Of a DNA stretch of 29,108 bases, positions 1-7,322 are shown in pieces. This DNA comes from an uncultured Eggerthellaceae bacterium (GTDB taxonomy: Bacteria; Actinomycetota; Coriobacteriia; Coriobacteriales; Eggerthellaceae). Each line of letters begins with the position of its first letter. Within the stretch, counting starts at the first letter, position 1. The stretch is from the NCBI GenBank assembly GCA_947632575.1, contig CANRPV010000004.1, forward strand, positions 1-29,108, written 5' to 3'. The notes under the pieces were generated by a model. It worked only from the letters and a program-made list of their open reading frames with translations. It was not told the origin of the DNA and did no database searches. The position numbers and the translations under genes were made by a program.

Positions 1-848
1 CCGATGAGGAAGTGGACCAGTATCTCCAATCCATGAAGGCAAATTACGAGAACGATCAGCAGTGGCAGCAAGCTCTGGCCTCTATCGGCATGACCGAAGA
101 CGAATATCGTGAGCAACTCGGGCTTTCTCTTCTCTCGACTCGTTTCCGCGACACCTTCAGCGAGGAGAATCAAGCGAGTGACGAAGAATTGCTCGCCTAT
201 GCTCAGTCCCATATCTCTAACTATGATGGCGCGAAGCGCTCGTCCCACATCCTCTTCGATGCCTCAGATAGTGAAACCGCTCAGCAGGTGCTCGACCAAA
301 TCAATTCCGGTGAGCTTGCTTTCGAAGATGCCGTCGCCCAGTACTCCAAGGACGCTGGTTCTGCCGCCAATAACGGAGATGTGGGCTGGGATGCTCTGAA
401 CTCCTTCGTGACCGAGTACACCGATGGCCTCTCTGGGCTTGAGGTGGGTCAGGTTAGCGCGCTGGTGACCAGCGATTACGGCATTCACATCATCAAGTGC
501 ACCGACAAGTTCAACGCTCCCGAGCAGCTTACAAGCCTGCGGCAAATTCCGACTGAGATCCTGGAGCAGCTTCGGAGCTACTTAAACTCCAATCTGCTTA
601 CCACCGCCTTTAACGAGTGGCTCGAGAATCAGCGTCAGAGTGTCGACATCGTCATTGAGGAGATTCCCGAGGGTGTGCCCTATTACGTGGATTTGACTCA
701 GTACCAGACCGCTGACGAGGGCGAAGATGCTGCCACCGATGGTGAGGCAACCGATGACGCCGCGACTGATTCAGCGGACGCGGAGTCGACTGATGCCGAG
801 GGTGGCGAGACCTCAGGCGAAGGCGAGGCTTCATCTGACGCCCAATAG
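1..848 (+). CDS. Parvulin-type peptidylprolyl isomerase / SurA-PrsA-like foldase (5' end outside window)
   Basis: The reading frame is open to the window edge, so the N-terminus, including any signal peptide, is missing. A GTG at 12 is in frame but is unlikely to be the real start. Counting from that GTG, residues 1-70 resemble the helical SurA-N region. Residues 75-166 form a PpiC/rotamase (parvulin) domain with the expected landmarks SSHILF, AQYSKDAG followed by NNGDVGW, and YGIHIIK. Residues 233-278 are an Asp/Glu/Ala/Thr-rich tail of low complexity. Family knowledge: such proteins catalyse cis-trans isomerisation of prolyl bonds and help secreted proteins fold outside the membrane, often as lipoproteins in Gram-positives. 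The extracytoplasmic location is inferred because the N-terminus cannot be seen. The gene ends at TAG and is followed by a strong terminator. Confidence 0.88.
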   Translation, partial: DEEVDQYLQSMKANYENDQQWQQALASIGMTEDEYREQLGLSLLSTRFRDTFSEENQASDEELLAYAQSHISNYDGAKRSSHILFDASDSETAQQVLDQINSGELAFEDAVAQYSKDAGSAANNGDVGWDALNSFVTEYTDGLSGLEVGQVSALVTSDYGIHIIKCTDKFNAPEQLTSLRQIPTEILEQLRSYLNSNLLTTAFNEWLENQRQSVDIVIEEIPEGVPYYVDLTQYQTADEGEDAATDGEATDDAATDSADAESTDAEGGETSGEGEASSDAQ

Positions 849-907
849 GCTCTCTTGGGCATAAGGCCCGCAAGCCGCAAAACTCGCGTTAAATCGCGAA
901 AGTCGCG

Positions 908-944
908 AAGACCCCCTCAGGGAATTTCCCGAGGGGGTCTTTTT
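908..944 (+). terminator. Rho-independent terminator of the foldase gene
   Basis: AAGACCCCCTC (908-918) pairs perfectly with GAGGGGGTCTT (931-941). The internal GGGA/TCCC pairing extends the helix, and a T-run at 940-944 follows. It lies 60 nt after the foldase stop. The same 10-bp stem is used by the terminator at 7104-7137. Confidence 0.9.
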
Positions 945-956
945 GTAGCTTGGTAG

Positions 957-1020
957 GGCTAGTTCAAGCTAGGACGGAGGCTGACTCAAGCCAGGGTTGA
1001 CAGGCCAGAGCGCAAGCCTA
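957..1020. repeat. Degenerate short tandem repeat in spacer
   Basis: GGCTAGTTCAAGCTAGG (957-973) and GGCTGACTCAAGCCAGG (979-995) match at most positions. A weaker third copy, GGCCAGAGCGCAAGCC, starts at 1003. The period is 22-24 nt. The first copy is itself partly palindromic (CTAG, then TTCAAG, then CTAG). No gene is visible between 849 and 1301. Function unknown. Confidence 0.45.
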
Positions 1021-1137
1021 CTAAAGCGCGAGCAGGGGCTCGCTAAAGCTAAGCAGAATGGTCTCCATGCGCGATTCCCAACGGTCGTTATCGATGGTTA
1101 CAGAATCGTTTCTTTATATCGCAAAACAATCAGTTTA

Positions 1138-1285
1138 GTTTCGAGAGCCTAACAAAGGCTGTCAGCGAAACGTGATTTTTTTGGCCAGAACTACAATTGA
1201 CCTGCTGATTTAGTACTGCGCCTTGTCATTTTCGACAGCTCGACAAGGCAAAGTCTCCTGGGAAACCGACCAAAGCTCCCCAGGA
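1138..1285 (+). promoter_or_regulatory. Structured 5' leader upstream of the C45 hydrolase gene
   Basis: Three successive stem-loops precede the start codon at 1302. The first is GTTTCG (1138-1143) with CGAAAC (1166-1171), enclosing AGCCT/AGGCT (1146-1150, 1156-1160). A run of seven T at 1176-1182 follows four nucleotides later. The second is GCCTTGTC (1220-1227) with GACAAGGC (1242-1249). The third is TCCTGGG (1256-1262) with CCCAGGA (1279-1285), ending just before the ribosome binding site. The first resembles an attenuator, the last could mask translation. I recognise no known riboswitch class and could not place a confident promoter. Confidence 0.4.
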
Positions 1286-1301
1286 TTGAAGGGAGAAAGT
1301 T

Positions 1302-2660
1302 ATGTTGAGCCCATCACAACAGGCGATAGTAGACAAAGCCTCTCGCGAAGACATCAACGGTTGGCATCATCTTAAGTTGCGGGGAACTCCGCATGAGATC
1401 GGTTTCCAGCATGGTTATCTGTTAGCTGACGAATACGCCGATGCTGTGCGCGTTTACAAGGCCATGACCCTTGAGATTTTCGGCATCGAATACAGCTATC
1501 TCGTCGAGTCAGCAGTAAAGCTTCACAAGGACAAGATTTACGACTATCTGCTGGAAGAGATGGAAGGTATCGCCGAGGGCCTTACCGCCGCCGGTACCGA
1601 AGCCACTCTTGACGACATCATCGGTTGGAATGCTTGGATGGAGCTCACCGATTACTGGTGGCCTCAAGAGGCACCCCATTATGTCAGCCACACACAAGCT
1701 CCAAAGGGCCCGCGCGGATCCCACTGCTCAGCGTTTGTAGCCACAGGATCGGCGACGAAAGATGGGAAAGTCGTCATCGCACACGAGAGCTTCGATGACT
1801 TCTGGTCAGGCCAATACTTCAACGTATGTTTCGACATCACTCCCGATAAGGGCAATCGCTTCGTCATGCAGGGGATCCCGTGCTACATCGCCTCGATGAC
1901 CGACTTCTGCGTCACCTCCGCTGGACTAGGCGTTACCGAAACGACGCTGGCTGGCTTCGTGGGTTATGACCCTGATGGCGTGCCGGAGTATGTCAGGGCT
2001 CGAGACGCCGTTCAGTTCTCCAACTCCATCGACGAGTTCGTCGAGCGCATCAACAAGGGCAACAATGGCGGATATGCCAACATCTGGCTGGTGGTGGACA
2101 ACAACACCAACGAGATCGCCCGTTACGAAGAAGGTCTTCGCTATCAGCAGCTGAAGCGTAGCACCGACGGGTTCTTCTTCGGTTGCAACGCTTCCGAAGA
2201 TCCGCGCATCCGTAATCTGGAGTGCGTGGACAATGGATACAACGACCCTCGTCAGCAGACCGGCGCACGGCGTCAGCGCTTTATGCAGCTGCTCCCTGAG
2301 CTAAGCGGTCAAATCGATGGCGAAGTCGCCAAGAAGATTCTCGCCGACACCTTCGATCCTTACCTGGGTTACAACAATCCTTCCTCCCGTTGCATCTGCT
2401 CTCACTACGACGTGGATCCTCAATACTATGCCGATGACCCCAAGGGTGTCTGGAATGTTCCGTTCTTCCCCGGAGGTTCCTGCGACGGCAAGGTCGCGAG
2501 CGCCGAAGACATCAGCGCGATGCGCATGTGGGGCCGCATCGGTAGAGCCGATGGCGTCGAGTTCGATGCCGAGGCGTTCTTTAAGCAGCACCCCCTCTGG
2601 AGCTGGCAGCGGGGTTATCTGAAGTCTCGTCCAAGTCAGCCCTGGACACTCTTTGATTAA
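1302..2660 (+). CDS. C45-family Ntn hydrolase / acyl-CoA:6-APA acyltransferase-like amidohydrolase
   Basis: A 452-residue protein with the layout of the C45 (isopenicillin N acyltransferase-like) autoprocessing family. The N-terminal GTPHEIGFQHGYLLADE segment (residues 28-44) matches the family's G-x-x-x-x-x-G-x-x-x-G opening. The sequence GSHCSAFVATG puts Cys142 at the usual autocleavage and nucleophile position, followed by DGKVVIAHES. Family members cut their own chain before this Cys and hydrolyse amide bonds or transfer acyl groups. The substrate here cannot be read from sequence. There is no signal peptide, so it is probably cytoplasmic. Start ATG at 1302 follows a GGGAG ribosome binding site at the proper distance. 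pepC lies 30 nt downstream on the same strand, suggesting co-transcription and a role in breaking down acylated amino acids or small peptides. Confidence 0.8.
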   Translation: MLSPSQQAIVDKASREDINGWHHLKLRGTPHEIGFQHGYLLADEYADAVRVYKAMTLEIFGIEYSYLVESAVKLHKDKIYDYLLEEMEGIAEGLTAAGTEATLDDIIGWNAWMELTDYWWPQEAPHYVSHTQAPKGPRGSHCSAFVATGSATKDGKVVIAHESFDDFWSGQYFNVCFDITPDKGNRFVMQGIPCYIASMTDFCVTSAGLGVTETTLAGFVGYDPDGVPEYVRARDAVQFSNSIDEFVERINKGNNGGYANIWLVVDNNTNEIARYEEGLRYQQLKRSTDGFFFGCNASEDPRIRNLECVDNGYNDPRQQTGARRQRFMQLLPELSGQIDGEVAKKILADTFDPYLGYNNPSSRCICSHYDVDPQYYADDPKGVWNVPFFPGGSCDGKVASAEDISAMRMWGRIGRADGVEFDAEAFFKQHPLWSWQRGYLKSRPSQPWTLFD

Positions 2661-2690
2661 AAGATTGAGAAAGCACTGAAAGGAGTCGTT

Positions 2691-4034
2691 ATGGAACTAA
2701 AGTTGGAAATGTTCTCTAAGATGCGTGAGAACTACCTGAATAACGAGGTATTGCGCGTATCTGAGCGGGCGGTTACCTCAAATGGGGTAAAGGCGTCGGC
2801 TCAAAATGTTCACGATGTGGACATTAATGACTTTGTCTTTTCTGTCGATGTGGATTCGGAGGCTGTAGCCAATCAGCTTCAGAGTGGTCGTTGCTGGATG
2901 TTCGCAGCACTGAACACTCTGCGTATCCACATCGAAAAAGACCTCAAGCTTCCGAAGGGCCAGTTTGAGCTCTCTCAAAACTACAATTTCTTCTATGACA
3001 AGCTTGAGAAGGCGAACTTCTTCTATCAGCAGATTATCAATACCGCTGACGCTCCTTTGGATGACCGGGCGGTTTATTGGTTGCTGAGCATGCCTCAGCA
3101 GGATGGTGGCGACTGGGATCTGATCTCTGCTCTGATCACCAAGTACGGAGTTTGCCCTCGCACAGCCATGGTTGAAGTGGCTAATTCCAAGAACTCGGCC
3201 GATCTTGATGAGATTCTCAACAAGAAGCTCCGTCAAGACGCGTTGGAACTTCGGGCCATGGTGCGCAAGGGCGAATCCACTGAGGCTGTTGACGCTCGTC
3301 GTTTGGAGCTGTTGGAGGACATCTATCACATTCTTGGTGTCTGCCTGGGTCTTCCGCCAGAGAAATTCGATTTCGAATATCGCGACAAGGACGGAAACTA
3401 TCATGGCGATTTCGGCTTAACTCCGCAGGAGTTCGCCAAGAAGTACGTGCCCATCGATGTCAACGACTATGTGGGTATCATCAATGTGCCGATTGACTCC
3501 ATGCCCTATGGCAAGGTCTATGGTATCGAGATGTCCGACGAGATCATCGGTGGACGTCCGAACCGCTACCTCAACGTTCCGATGGAGGATCTGAAGGCCT
3601 TGACCATCAAGCAGCTCAAGGGCGGCGAGCCGGTATGGTTCGGTTGCGACGTTATGCAGTTCGCCGACACCAAGAAGGGCATCCTGTCTCCCGATCTCTA
3701 CAACTTCAACGAGCTGTTCGACATCGATTACAAGATGGGTAAGGGCGATCGTTATCTCACTCATGAGAGCCTGCCCACCCATGCCATGGTTCTCGGTGGT
3801 GTGAATATCGTCGATAACAAGCCCGAGAAGTGGAAGATCGAGAATTCTTGGGGTACTGAGGCTCATGGTTCTACCGTCGGCTTCAATGGTTACTACATCT
3901 GCGACGACAAGTGGTTCGATGAGTATGTCTTTGAGGTCGTCATTCGCAAGGATCTGCTTACTGACGAACAACGTAAGGCGTTCGATGGTGAGCCCGAGGT
4001 CCTGCCCTTCTATAGCACCTTTAATCCGGTCTAG
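2691..4034 (+). CDS. pepC: Aminopeptidase C / bleomycin-hydrolase-type cysteine peptidase (C1B)
   Basis: The 447 residues are the normal length for PepC. The papain-like triad is visible: Cys68 in QSGRCWMFA (preceded by the oxyanion-hole Gln), His364 in PTHAMVLGG and Asn385 in IENSWG. The segment FELSQNYNFFYDKLEKAN after the catalytic Cys is typical of the PepC/bleomycin hydrolase family. In that family the C-terminal residues lie in the active site of a hexameric barrel and make it an aminopeptidase; this chain ends STFNPV. It releases N-terminal amino acids from peptides in the cytoplasm. A clear AAGGAG ribosome binding site precedes ATG 2691. It sits 30 nt after the C45 hydrolase and about 107 nt before an amino-acid permease, which fits a peptide-use operon. 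Confidence 0.93.
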   Translation: MELKLEMFSKMRENYLNNEVLRVSERAVTSNGVKASAQNVHDVDINDFVFSVDVDSEAVANQLQSGRCWMFAALNTLRIHIEKDLKLPKGQFELSQNYNFFYDKLEKANFFYQQIINTADAPLDDRAVYWLLSMPQQDGGDWDLISALITKYGVCPRTAMVEVANSKNSADLDEILNKKLRQDALELRAMVRKGESTEAVDARRLELLEDIYHILGVCLGLPPEKFDFEYRDKDGNYHGDFGLTPQEFAKKYVPIDVNDYVGIINVPIDSMPYGKVYGIEMSDEIIGGRPNRYLNVPMEDLKALTIKQLKGGEPVWFGCDVMQFADTKKGILSPDLYNFNELFDIDYKMGKGDRYLTHESLPTHAMVLGGVNIVDNKPEKWKIENSWGTEAHGSTVGFNGYYICDDKWFDEYVFEVVIRKDLLTDEQRKAFDGEPEVLPFYSTFNPV

Positions 4035-4069
4035 GATTAACCCTTTCCCATGAGGGGAAATCCGATCGC

Positions 4070-4118
4070 TTACCGTTCCGGATCCCCGTCGATCTCCGCG
4101 GGTGATCCGGGACGGTAA
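4070..4118. other. Long stable hairpin without T-run between pepC and permease
   Basis: TTACCGTTCCGGATC (4070-4084) pairs with GATCCGGGACGGTAA (4104-4118) over 15 bp with a single G-U. CCCG/CGGG (4085-4088 and 4099-4102) continues the stem inside. A smaller hairpin TTTCCC/GGGAAA lies at 4044-4060. Neither strand shows a T-run after the stem, so this is not a classical terminator. It ends about 24 nt before the permease start and could be an RNA stability or processing element, a U-poor terminator, or an operator. Confidence 0.6.
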
Positions 4119-4141
4119 AACGAAGAGAAAAGGCTAGGGAA

Positions 4142-6400
4142 ATGAAAGAAGAGAAAGCTAAGGGCAAGGCAGTGGAGAAAGCCGGAGAGAAATCTAAGGG
4201 TGGTACCGGCAATCTAACCACACTAGCTCTGATCATGATGAACGTGACCGTCGTTGCTGGTCTTGCCAATGATGTCCAGCAATCGTTCTACGGTCTCTCA
4301 TCGGTAACATTTTTCGTAATCGGCGCCATCGTATTTTTCATCCCCACTGGTTTGGTCGCTGCCGAGCTGGCAGGTGGCTGGAGTGAGCGGGGAGGAATTT
4401 TCCGATGGGTCGGTGAAGGTATCGGCCGAGGCTGGGCCTTTGTCTGTATCTTCATCCTTTGGTTCCAAACCACCTTTAACTTTGGGTCTGGCATCGCTGG
4501 TTCTGCGGCGACAATCGGATTCTTTACCCCCGACTTCGATTGGGCCGTTGATTTCGCTCAGCATCCCACCAACGAATTTTGGATCATGCTGGGTTGGTTG
4601 GCGTTCTACTGGTTCATGTGCTTCTTGGCCACCCGTGGAATCAAGACCTTCTCCCGTATCACCAAATATGGCGTATTCATTGGCACGCTCATTCCGTTGG
4701 CCGTCATGACCATCCTGTGCATCGTATGGCTCGCCCAGGGCAATCGTCCGAATATCGATCTGAGCCCCCAGGGTCTTATTCCTGAGTGGCATGGCATGAC
4801 CACGTTGGCGTTGGCAGCTGGAGTATTCTTCTCCTTCGCCGGCATCGACATGAACGCCGCGCATATCAAGCAATTGAAGAACCCGGCTCGTCAGTATCCT
4901 CTGGCCATCTTTGTGGCTATGATCCTGGCTCTGATCATCTTCATTCTTGGCACGCTCATCATCGCCATCGTCATCCCGAATGATCAGATCAACGTTCTCT
5001 ACACGCTCTTCGCGACCTATCAAGCCCTCGGCGCGACTATCGGAGCTCCTTGGCTCTATCTGGTCTTCGTCTATGCTGGACTTGGTGCCACGATCGCTAA
5101 CCTGATCACCAACCTCGCTGGCCCGGCTCTGATGCTCGGCTCCGCTGGTCGTTCAGGATTCCTTCCGAAGTTCCTGCAGAACAACAATAAGCACAATATG
5201 CCGTCTCGTTTGATGTACTTCCAGATGATTTTGATGTCGGCTATTGCCTTTGTCGTTTTCCTGCTCCCGAACGTAGAAGGCTTCGTTGTTCTTATCACTC
5301 AAGCGATCACCATTCTGTACTTGATGTACTACATCCTGATGTTCATTGCCTTTATCCGTCTGCGCTACACCCAGCCCAACCGTCCGCGTACCTTTAAGAT
5401 CCCCGGTGGCAACGTTGTAGCTTGGATCGTCGCTGGCATCGGCACCGCCGCCTGCATCTTTGGCTGCGTCCTCGCACTCTATCCGCCGGCACAGGTTCAG
5501 TCCGAGGTCGGATCTGGTACCACTTACGTGACCATCATTATCGTTCTGATCGCTGTTGTGCTGGCCGTTTCCTTCGGCATCTACTTCCTGTCCCGCAAGA
5601 GGGATTGGGTTGACCCGAAGAACGACTTCGCCCCGTTCACTTGGGAAATCGAAGGTTTGCCGAAGCCCAAGAAGGTTCTCTCCAATGTTCCTTCCACCAT
5701 CATGAGCGAAGGCCAAAACCCGATGGGTATGCCTATCCTTCGACCCTATGATCCTAATGAGCAAGTAGATCTTGCCCACCTTACTGACCCGCTCCAAGCG
5801 GCGAAGACTCCTGAGCCTGTTGCTGTTGGCGCGGCCGCTAAGACCGTGGATGCCAAGGCGATGGCAGCAGCCCCTGCTGCAGCTCCTGCGGCAACAGCCG
5901 CAGCTCCCGCCGCATCTGCCGCAGCTCCTGCCGCTGCGCCTGCGGGTGGAGGGACAAGTTCTACTATCGCCACCGCAGTCTCTGCAGCGGCTGCCGTAGC
6001 GGCAACGCCCGATAAGCCGATGGCGGCGGCGACCGCCGCTGCGGGAACTCCTGCCGCAGCAGAGGCGACAGCTGCCAAGCCCGCTGAGGCCGCAGCTGCT
6101 GAAGCCGCTCCTGCCGAGAGCGCAACTGCGCCTAAGCCTATCGAGGTACCGGCGGCATCTCAAGCGGCTGTAGCCGCGGAGACCGTTCCCGCCGATCCTA
6201 CAAAAGCGGCTGAGGATGCTGCCCAGATGGCAAAAGAAGCCGCTCAAAAGGCTGAGGACCTGATGGTCGAGGCCGAGGCTCTCAAGGAAGAGGCTGACGC
6301 TGACCTCAAACTGGCTCAGGCTGAAGAAGCAGCTAAAGCTGCCCAAGCCGCAGCGGCTCAAGCCCAAAAGGCTGTAGAGGAAGACGAAAAGAAGAACTGA
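4142..6400 (+). CDS. APC-family amino-acid permease (glutamate/GABA antiporter-like) with long Ala-rich cytoplasmic tail
   Basis: Residues about 25-485 form a hydrophobic APC transporter core with about 12 membrane segments. VAAELAGGWSERGGIFRWV (about 76-94) resembles the glutamate:GABA exchanger/YjeM-like branch, as does FSFAGIDMNAAHIKQLKNP in mid-core. The substrate is probably an amino acid but is not determined. A tail of about 265 residues follows, which ordinary permeases lack. It has a linker with WEIEGLPKPKK, then a low-complexity Ala/Pro stretch from about 563, then an Ala/Glu/Lys helix-forming end (EDAAQMAKEAAQKAED and similar). ATG 4142 follows an AGGGA site. Upstream peptidases suggest uptake or exchange of their products. 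The 425-residue minus-strand ORF over this gene is a shadow of the Ala-rich coding. Confidence 0.85.
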   Translation: MKEEKAKGKAVEKAGEKSKGGTGNLTTLALIMMNVTVVAGLANDVQQSFYGLSSVTFFVIGAIVFFIPTGLVAAELAGGWSERGGIFRWVGEGIGRGWAFVCIFILWFQTTFNFGSGIAGSAATIGFFTPDFDWAVDFAQHPTNEFWIMLGWLAFYWFMCFLATRGIKTFSRITKYGVFIGTLIPLAVMTILCIVWLAQGNRPNIDLSPQGLIPEWHGMTTLALAAGVFFSFAGIDMNAAHIKQLKNPARQYPLAIFVAMILALIIFILGTLIIAIVIPNDQINVLYTLFATYQALGATIGAPWLYLVFVYAGLGATIANLITNLAGPALMLGSAGRSGFLPKFLQNNNKHNMPSRLMYFQMILMSAIAFVVFLLPNVEGFVVLITQAITILYLMYYILMFIAFIRLRYTQPNRPRTFKIPGGNVVAWIVAGIGTAACIFGCVLALYPPAQVQSEVGSGTTYVTIIIVLIAVVLAVSFGIYFLSRKRDWVDPKNDFAPFTWEIEGLPKPKKVLSNVPSTIMSEGQNPMGMPILRPYDPNEQVDLAHLTDPLQAAKTPEPVAVGAAAKTVDAKAMAAAPAAAPAATAAAPAASAAAPAAAPAGGGTSSTIATAVSAAAAVAATPDKPMAAATAAAGTPAAAEATAAKPAEAAAAEAAPAESATAPKPIEVPAASQAAVAAETVPADPTKAAEDAAQMAKEAAQKAEDLMVEAEALKEEADADLKLAQAEEAAKAAQAAAAQAQKAVEEDEKKN

Positions 6401-6439
6401 TTTCCTGGTAGCCTTCAAAAGGCTCCTCATGGGAGGTAT

Positions 6440-6467
6440 CGCCCTTCCTGGTCATCCAGGAAGGGCG
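6440..6467. other. 12-bp perfect hairpin between permease and coiled-coil gene
   Basis: CGCCCTTCCTGG (6440-6451) and CCAGGAAGGGCG (6456-6467) form a perfect stem with a TCAT loop. A second small hairpin, AGCCTT/AAGGCT, lies at 6410-6424. No T-run follows on either strand, so transcription may read through into the gene at 6517, with the hairpin protecting or separating the mRNA parts. Confidence 0.6.
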
Positions 6468-6516
6468 AAAGCCTTACCGAGATTTGACCGAGATCGATGA
6501 GAAAGGACAAGGAGCG

Positions 6517-7005
6517 ATGGGTGGATATGACCAGTTCCTCGGCCTATTCGATCGCTATGATCGCGATTTGAAGGATGAAGAAGCTGAAAAGCAGCATGAC
6601 CAAGCGGTTGAGGACAGAAGCAATGCTGAAAGAGATCGTCAGATAGGCGAGCCGCGCCATGGCGATGTGCTGATTCACGAAAGCGATCGCTATCAGAACG
6701 CTGAGCAAAGAGCGCTTGACGAATACAACCAAAAGCAAAAGGAGCTCGAGGAGTCGTTAGCGCAAGTGCATGAAGATAAAGAGGATCTCGAGGAGAAGAT
6801 AAGACGTAAGGAGATTCTGGAAGAAAACATTCAGCGCGAGATCGCAGAGCGCGATGCGCTCAACGAAGAGATCGCGGAGCAACGTGCTCAAGAGCGCTCC
6901 TTAGATGCTAAGCCTCTCAATACCTCACAAGCCGAAACGGCAGAGGCTCTCGAGCAGAGCGCAAGCGATCTTGAAAGTGCCGCGATGGCCGAAAAGCACT
7001 TCTAA
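6517..7005 (+). CDS. Unknown highly charged coiled-coil protein
   Basis: 162 residues from ATG 6517, chosen because AAAGGA lies nine nucleotides upstream; an in-frame TTG at 6484 has no such site. The protein has no membrane segment, no Cys and no catalytic motif I can identify. It opens GGYDQFLGLFDRYDRD. Glu/Lys/Gln/Arg-rich helix typical of a long coiled coil runs from about 20 to 125 (EYNQKQKELEESLAQVHEDK and similar), and the C-terminus is more Ala/Ser-rich. It follows the permease by 116 nt and is closed by a terminator, so it is probably the last gene of the same group. The charged helical ending of the permease tail and this coiled coil could associate; that is conjecture. No family assignment. 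Confidence 0.75.
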   Translation: MGGYDQFLGLFDRYDRDLKDEEAEKQHDQAVEDRSNAERDRQIGEPRHGDVLIHESDRYQNAEQRALDEYNQKQKELEESLAQVHEDKEDLEEKIRRKEILEENIQREIAERDALNEEIAEQRAQERSLDAKPLNTSQAETAEALEQSASDLESAAMAEKHF

Positions 7006-7103
7006 CACGTTGTTTCTAACTTGTTTTAACTCGTGTTTTAGCTCGCGTATTCTTAGCCCGTATATTCTCGTTTGCTGACCTTCTCTTTTGATGCAATTAT
7101 GCG

Positions 7104-7137
7104 AGACCCCCTCGGATCGAAAGCTGAGGGGGTCTTT
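7104..7137 (+). terminator. Rho-independent terminator after the coiled-coil gene
   Basis: AGACCCCCTC (7104-7113) pairs perfectly with GAGGGGGTCT (7126-7135), followed by a short T-run. The stem is identical to that of the terminator at 908-944, though the loop differs. Confidence 0.85.
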
Positions 7138-7159
7138 GAGTTCGTTGATTTGAGCTTCT

Positions 7160-7179
7160 TTGAACTAAGTTGAACTAAG
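7160..7179. repeat. Perfect 10-bp tandem duplication
   Basis: TTGAACTAAG occurs twice head to tail, 7160-7169 and 7170-7179, in the control region upstream of the HTH operon. A spaced inverted repeat GTATAT/ATATAC follows at 7200-7219. Either could bind a regulator. No gene is seen between 7006 and 7322. Confidence 0.5.
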
Positions 7180-7223
7180 CGATTGCTGCAACTTTTGAAG
7201 TATATCCACCGTTATATACAACC

Positions 7224-7250
7224 GATTATCTTGAGAATCTCAAGATAATC
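7224..7250. promoter_or_regulatory. 27-nt perfect palindrome, probable operator of the HTH-M48-TerB operon
   Basis: GATTATCTTGAGA (7224-7236), a single central A (7237), and its exact reverse complement (7238-7250) give a 13-1-13 palindrome. The right arm directly abuts the -35 hexamer at 7251. The element ATAATCTTGA at 7245-7254 repeats most of the left half-site as a direct copy running into the -35. The first gene downstream encodes a small HTH protein, so autoregulation is the simplest reading. Confidence 0.7.
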
Positions 7251-7278
7251 TTGAAATATGGGATTTGATAGAGATAAT
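7251..7278 (+). promoter_or_regulatory. Sigma-70-type promoter of the HTH operon
   Basis: TTGAAA (7251-7256) and GATAAT (7273-7278) each match the consensus at five of six positions with a 16-nt spacer. Transcription would start near 7285, giving a leader of about 40 nt to ATG 7323. Confidence 0.6.
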
Positions 7279-7322
7279 TCAATTGAATCTTCAGACATGA
7301 ATTGTTGAAAGCAGGCTGCATC

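Noticed and set aside
2778..3404. 208-residue minus-strand ORF within pepC
   Set aside because: Shadow of a highly conserved gene, with no ribosome binding site and no family resemblance.
5153..6430. 425-residue minus-strand ORF opposite the permease tail
   Set aside because: It is Ser/Arg/Gly-rich low complexity produced by reading the Ala-rich GC codons backwards. The plus-strand permease is clearly real.
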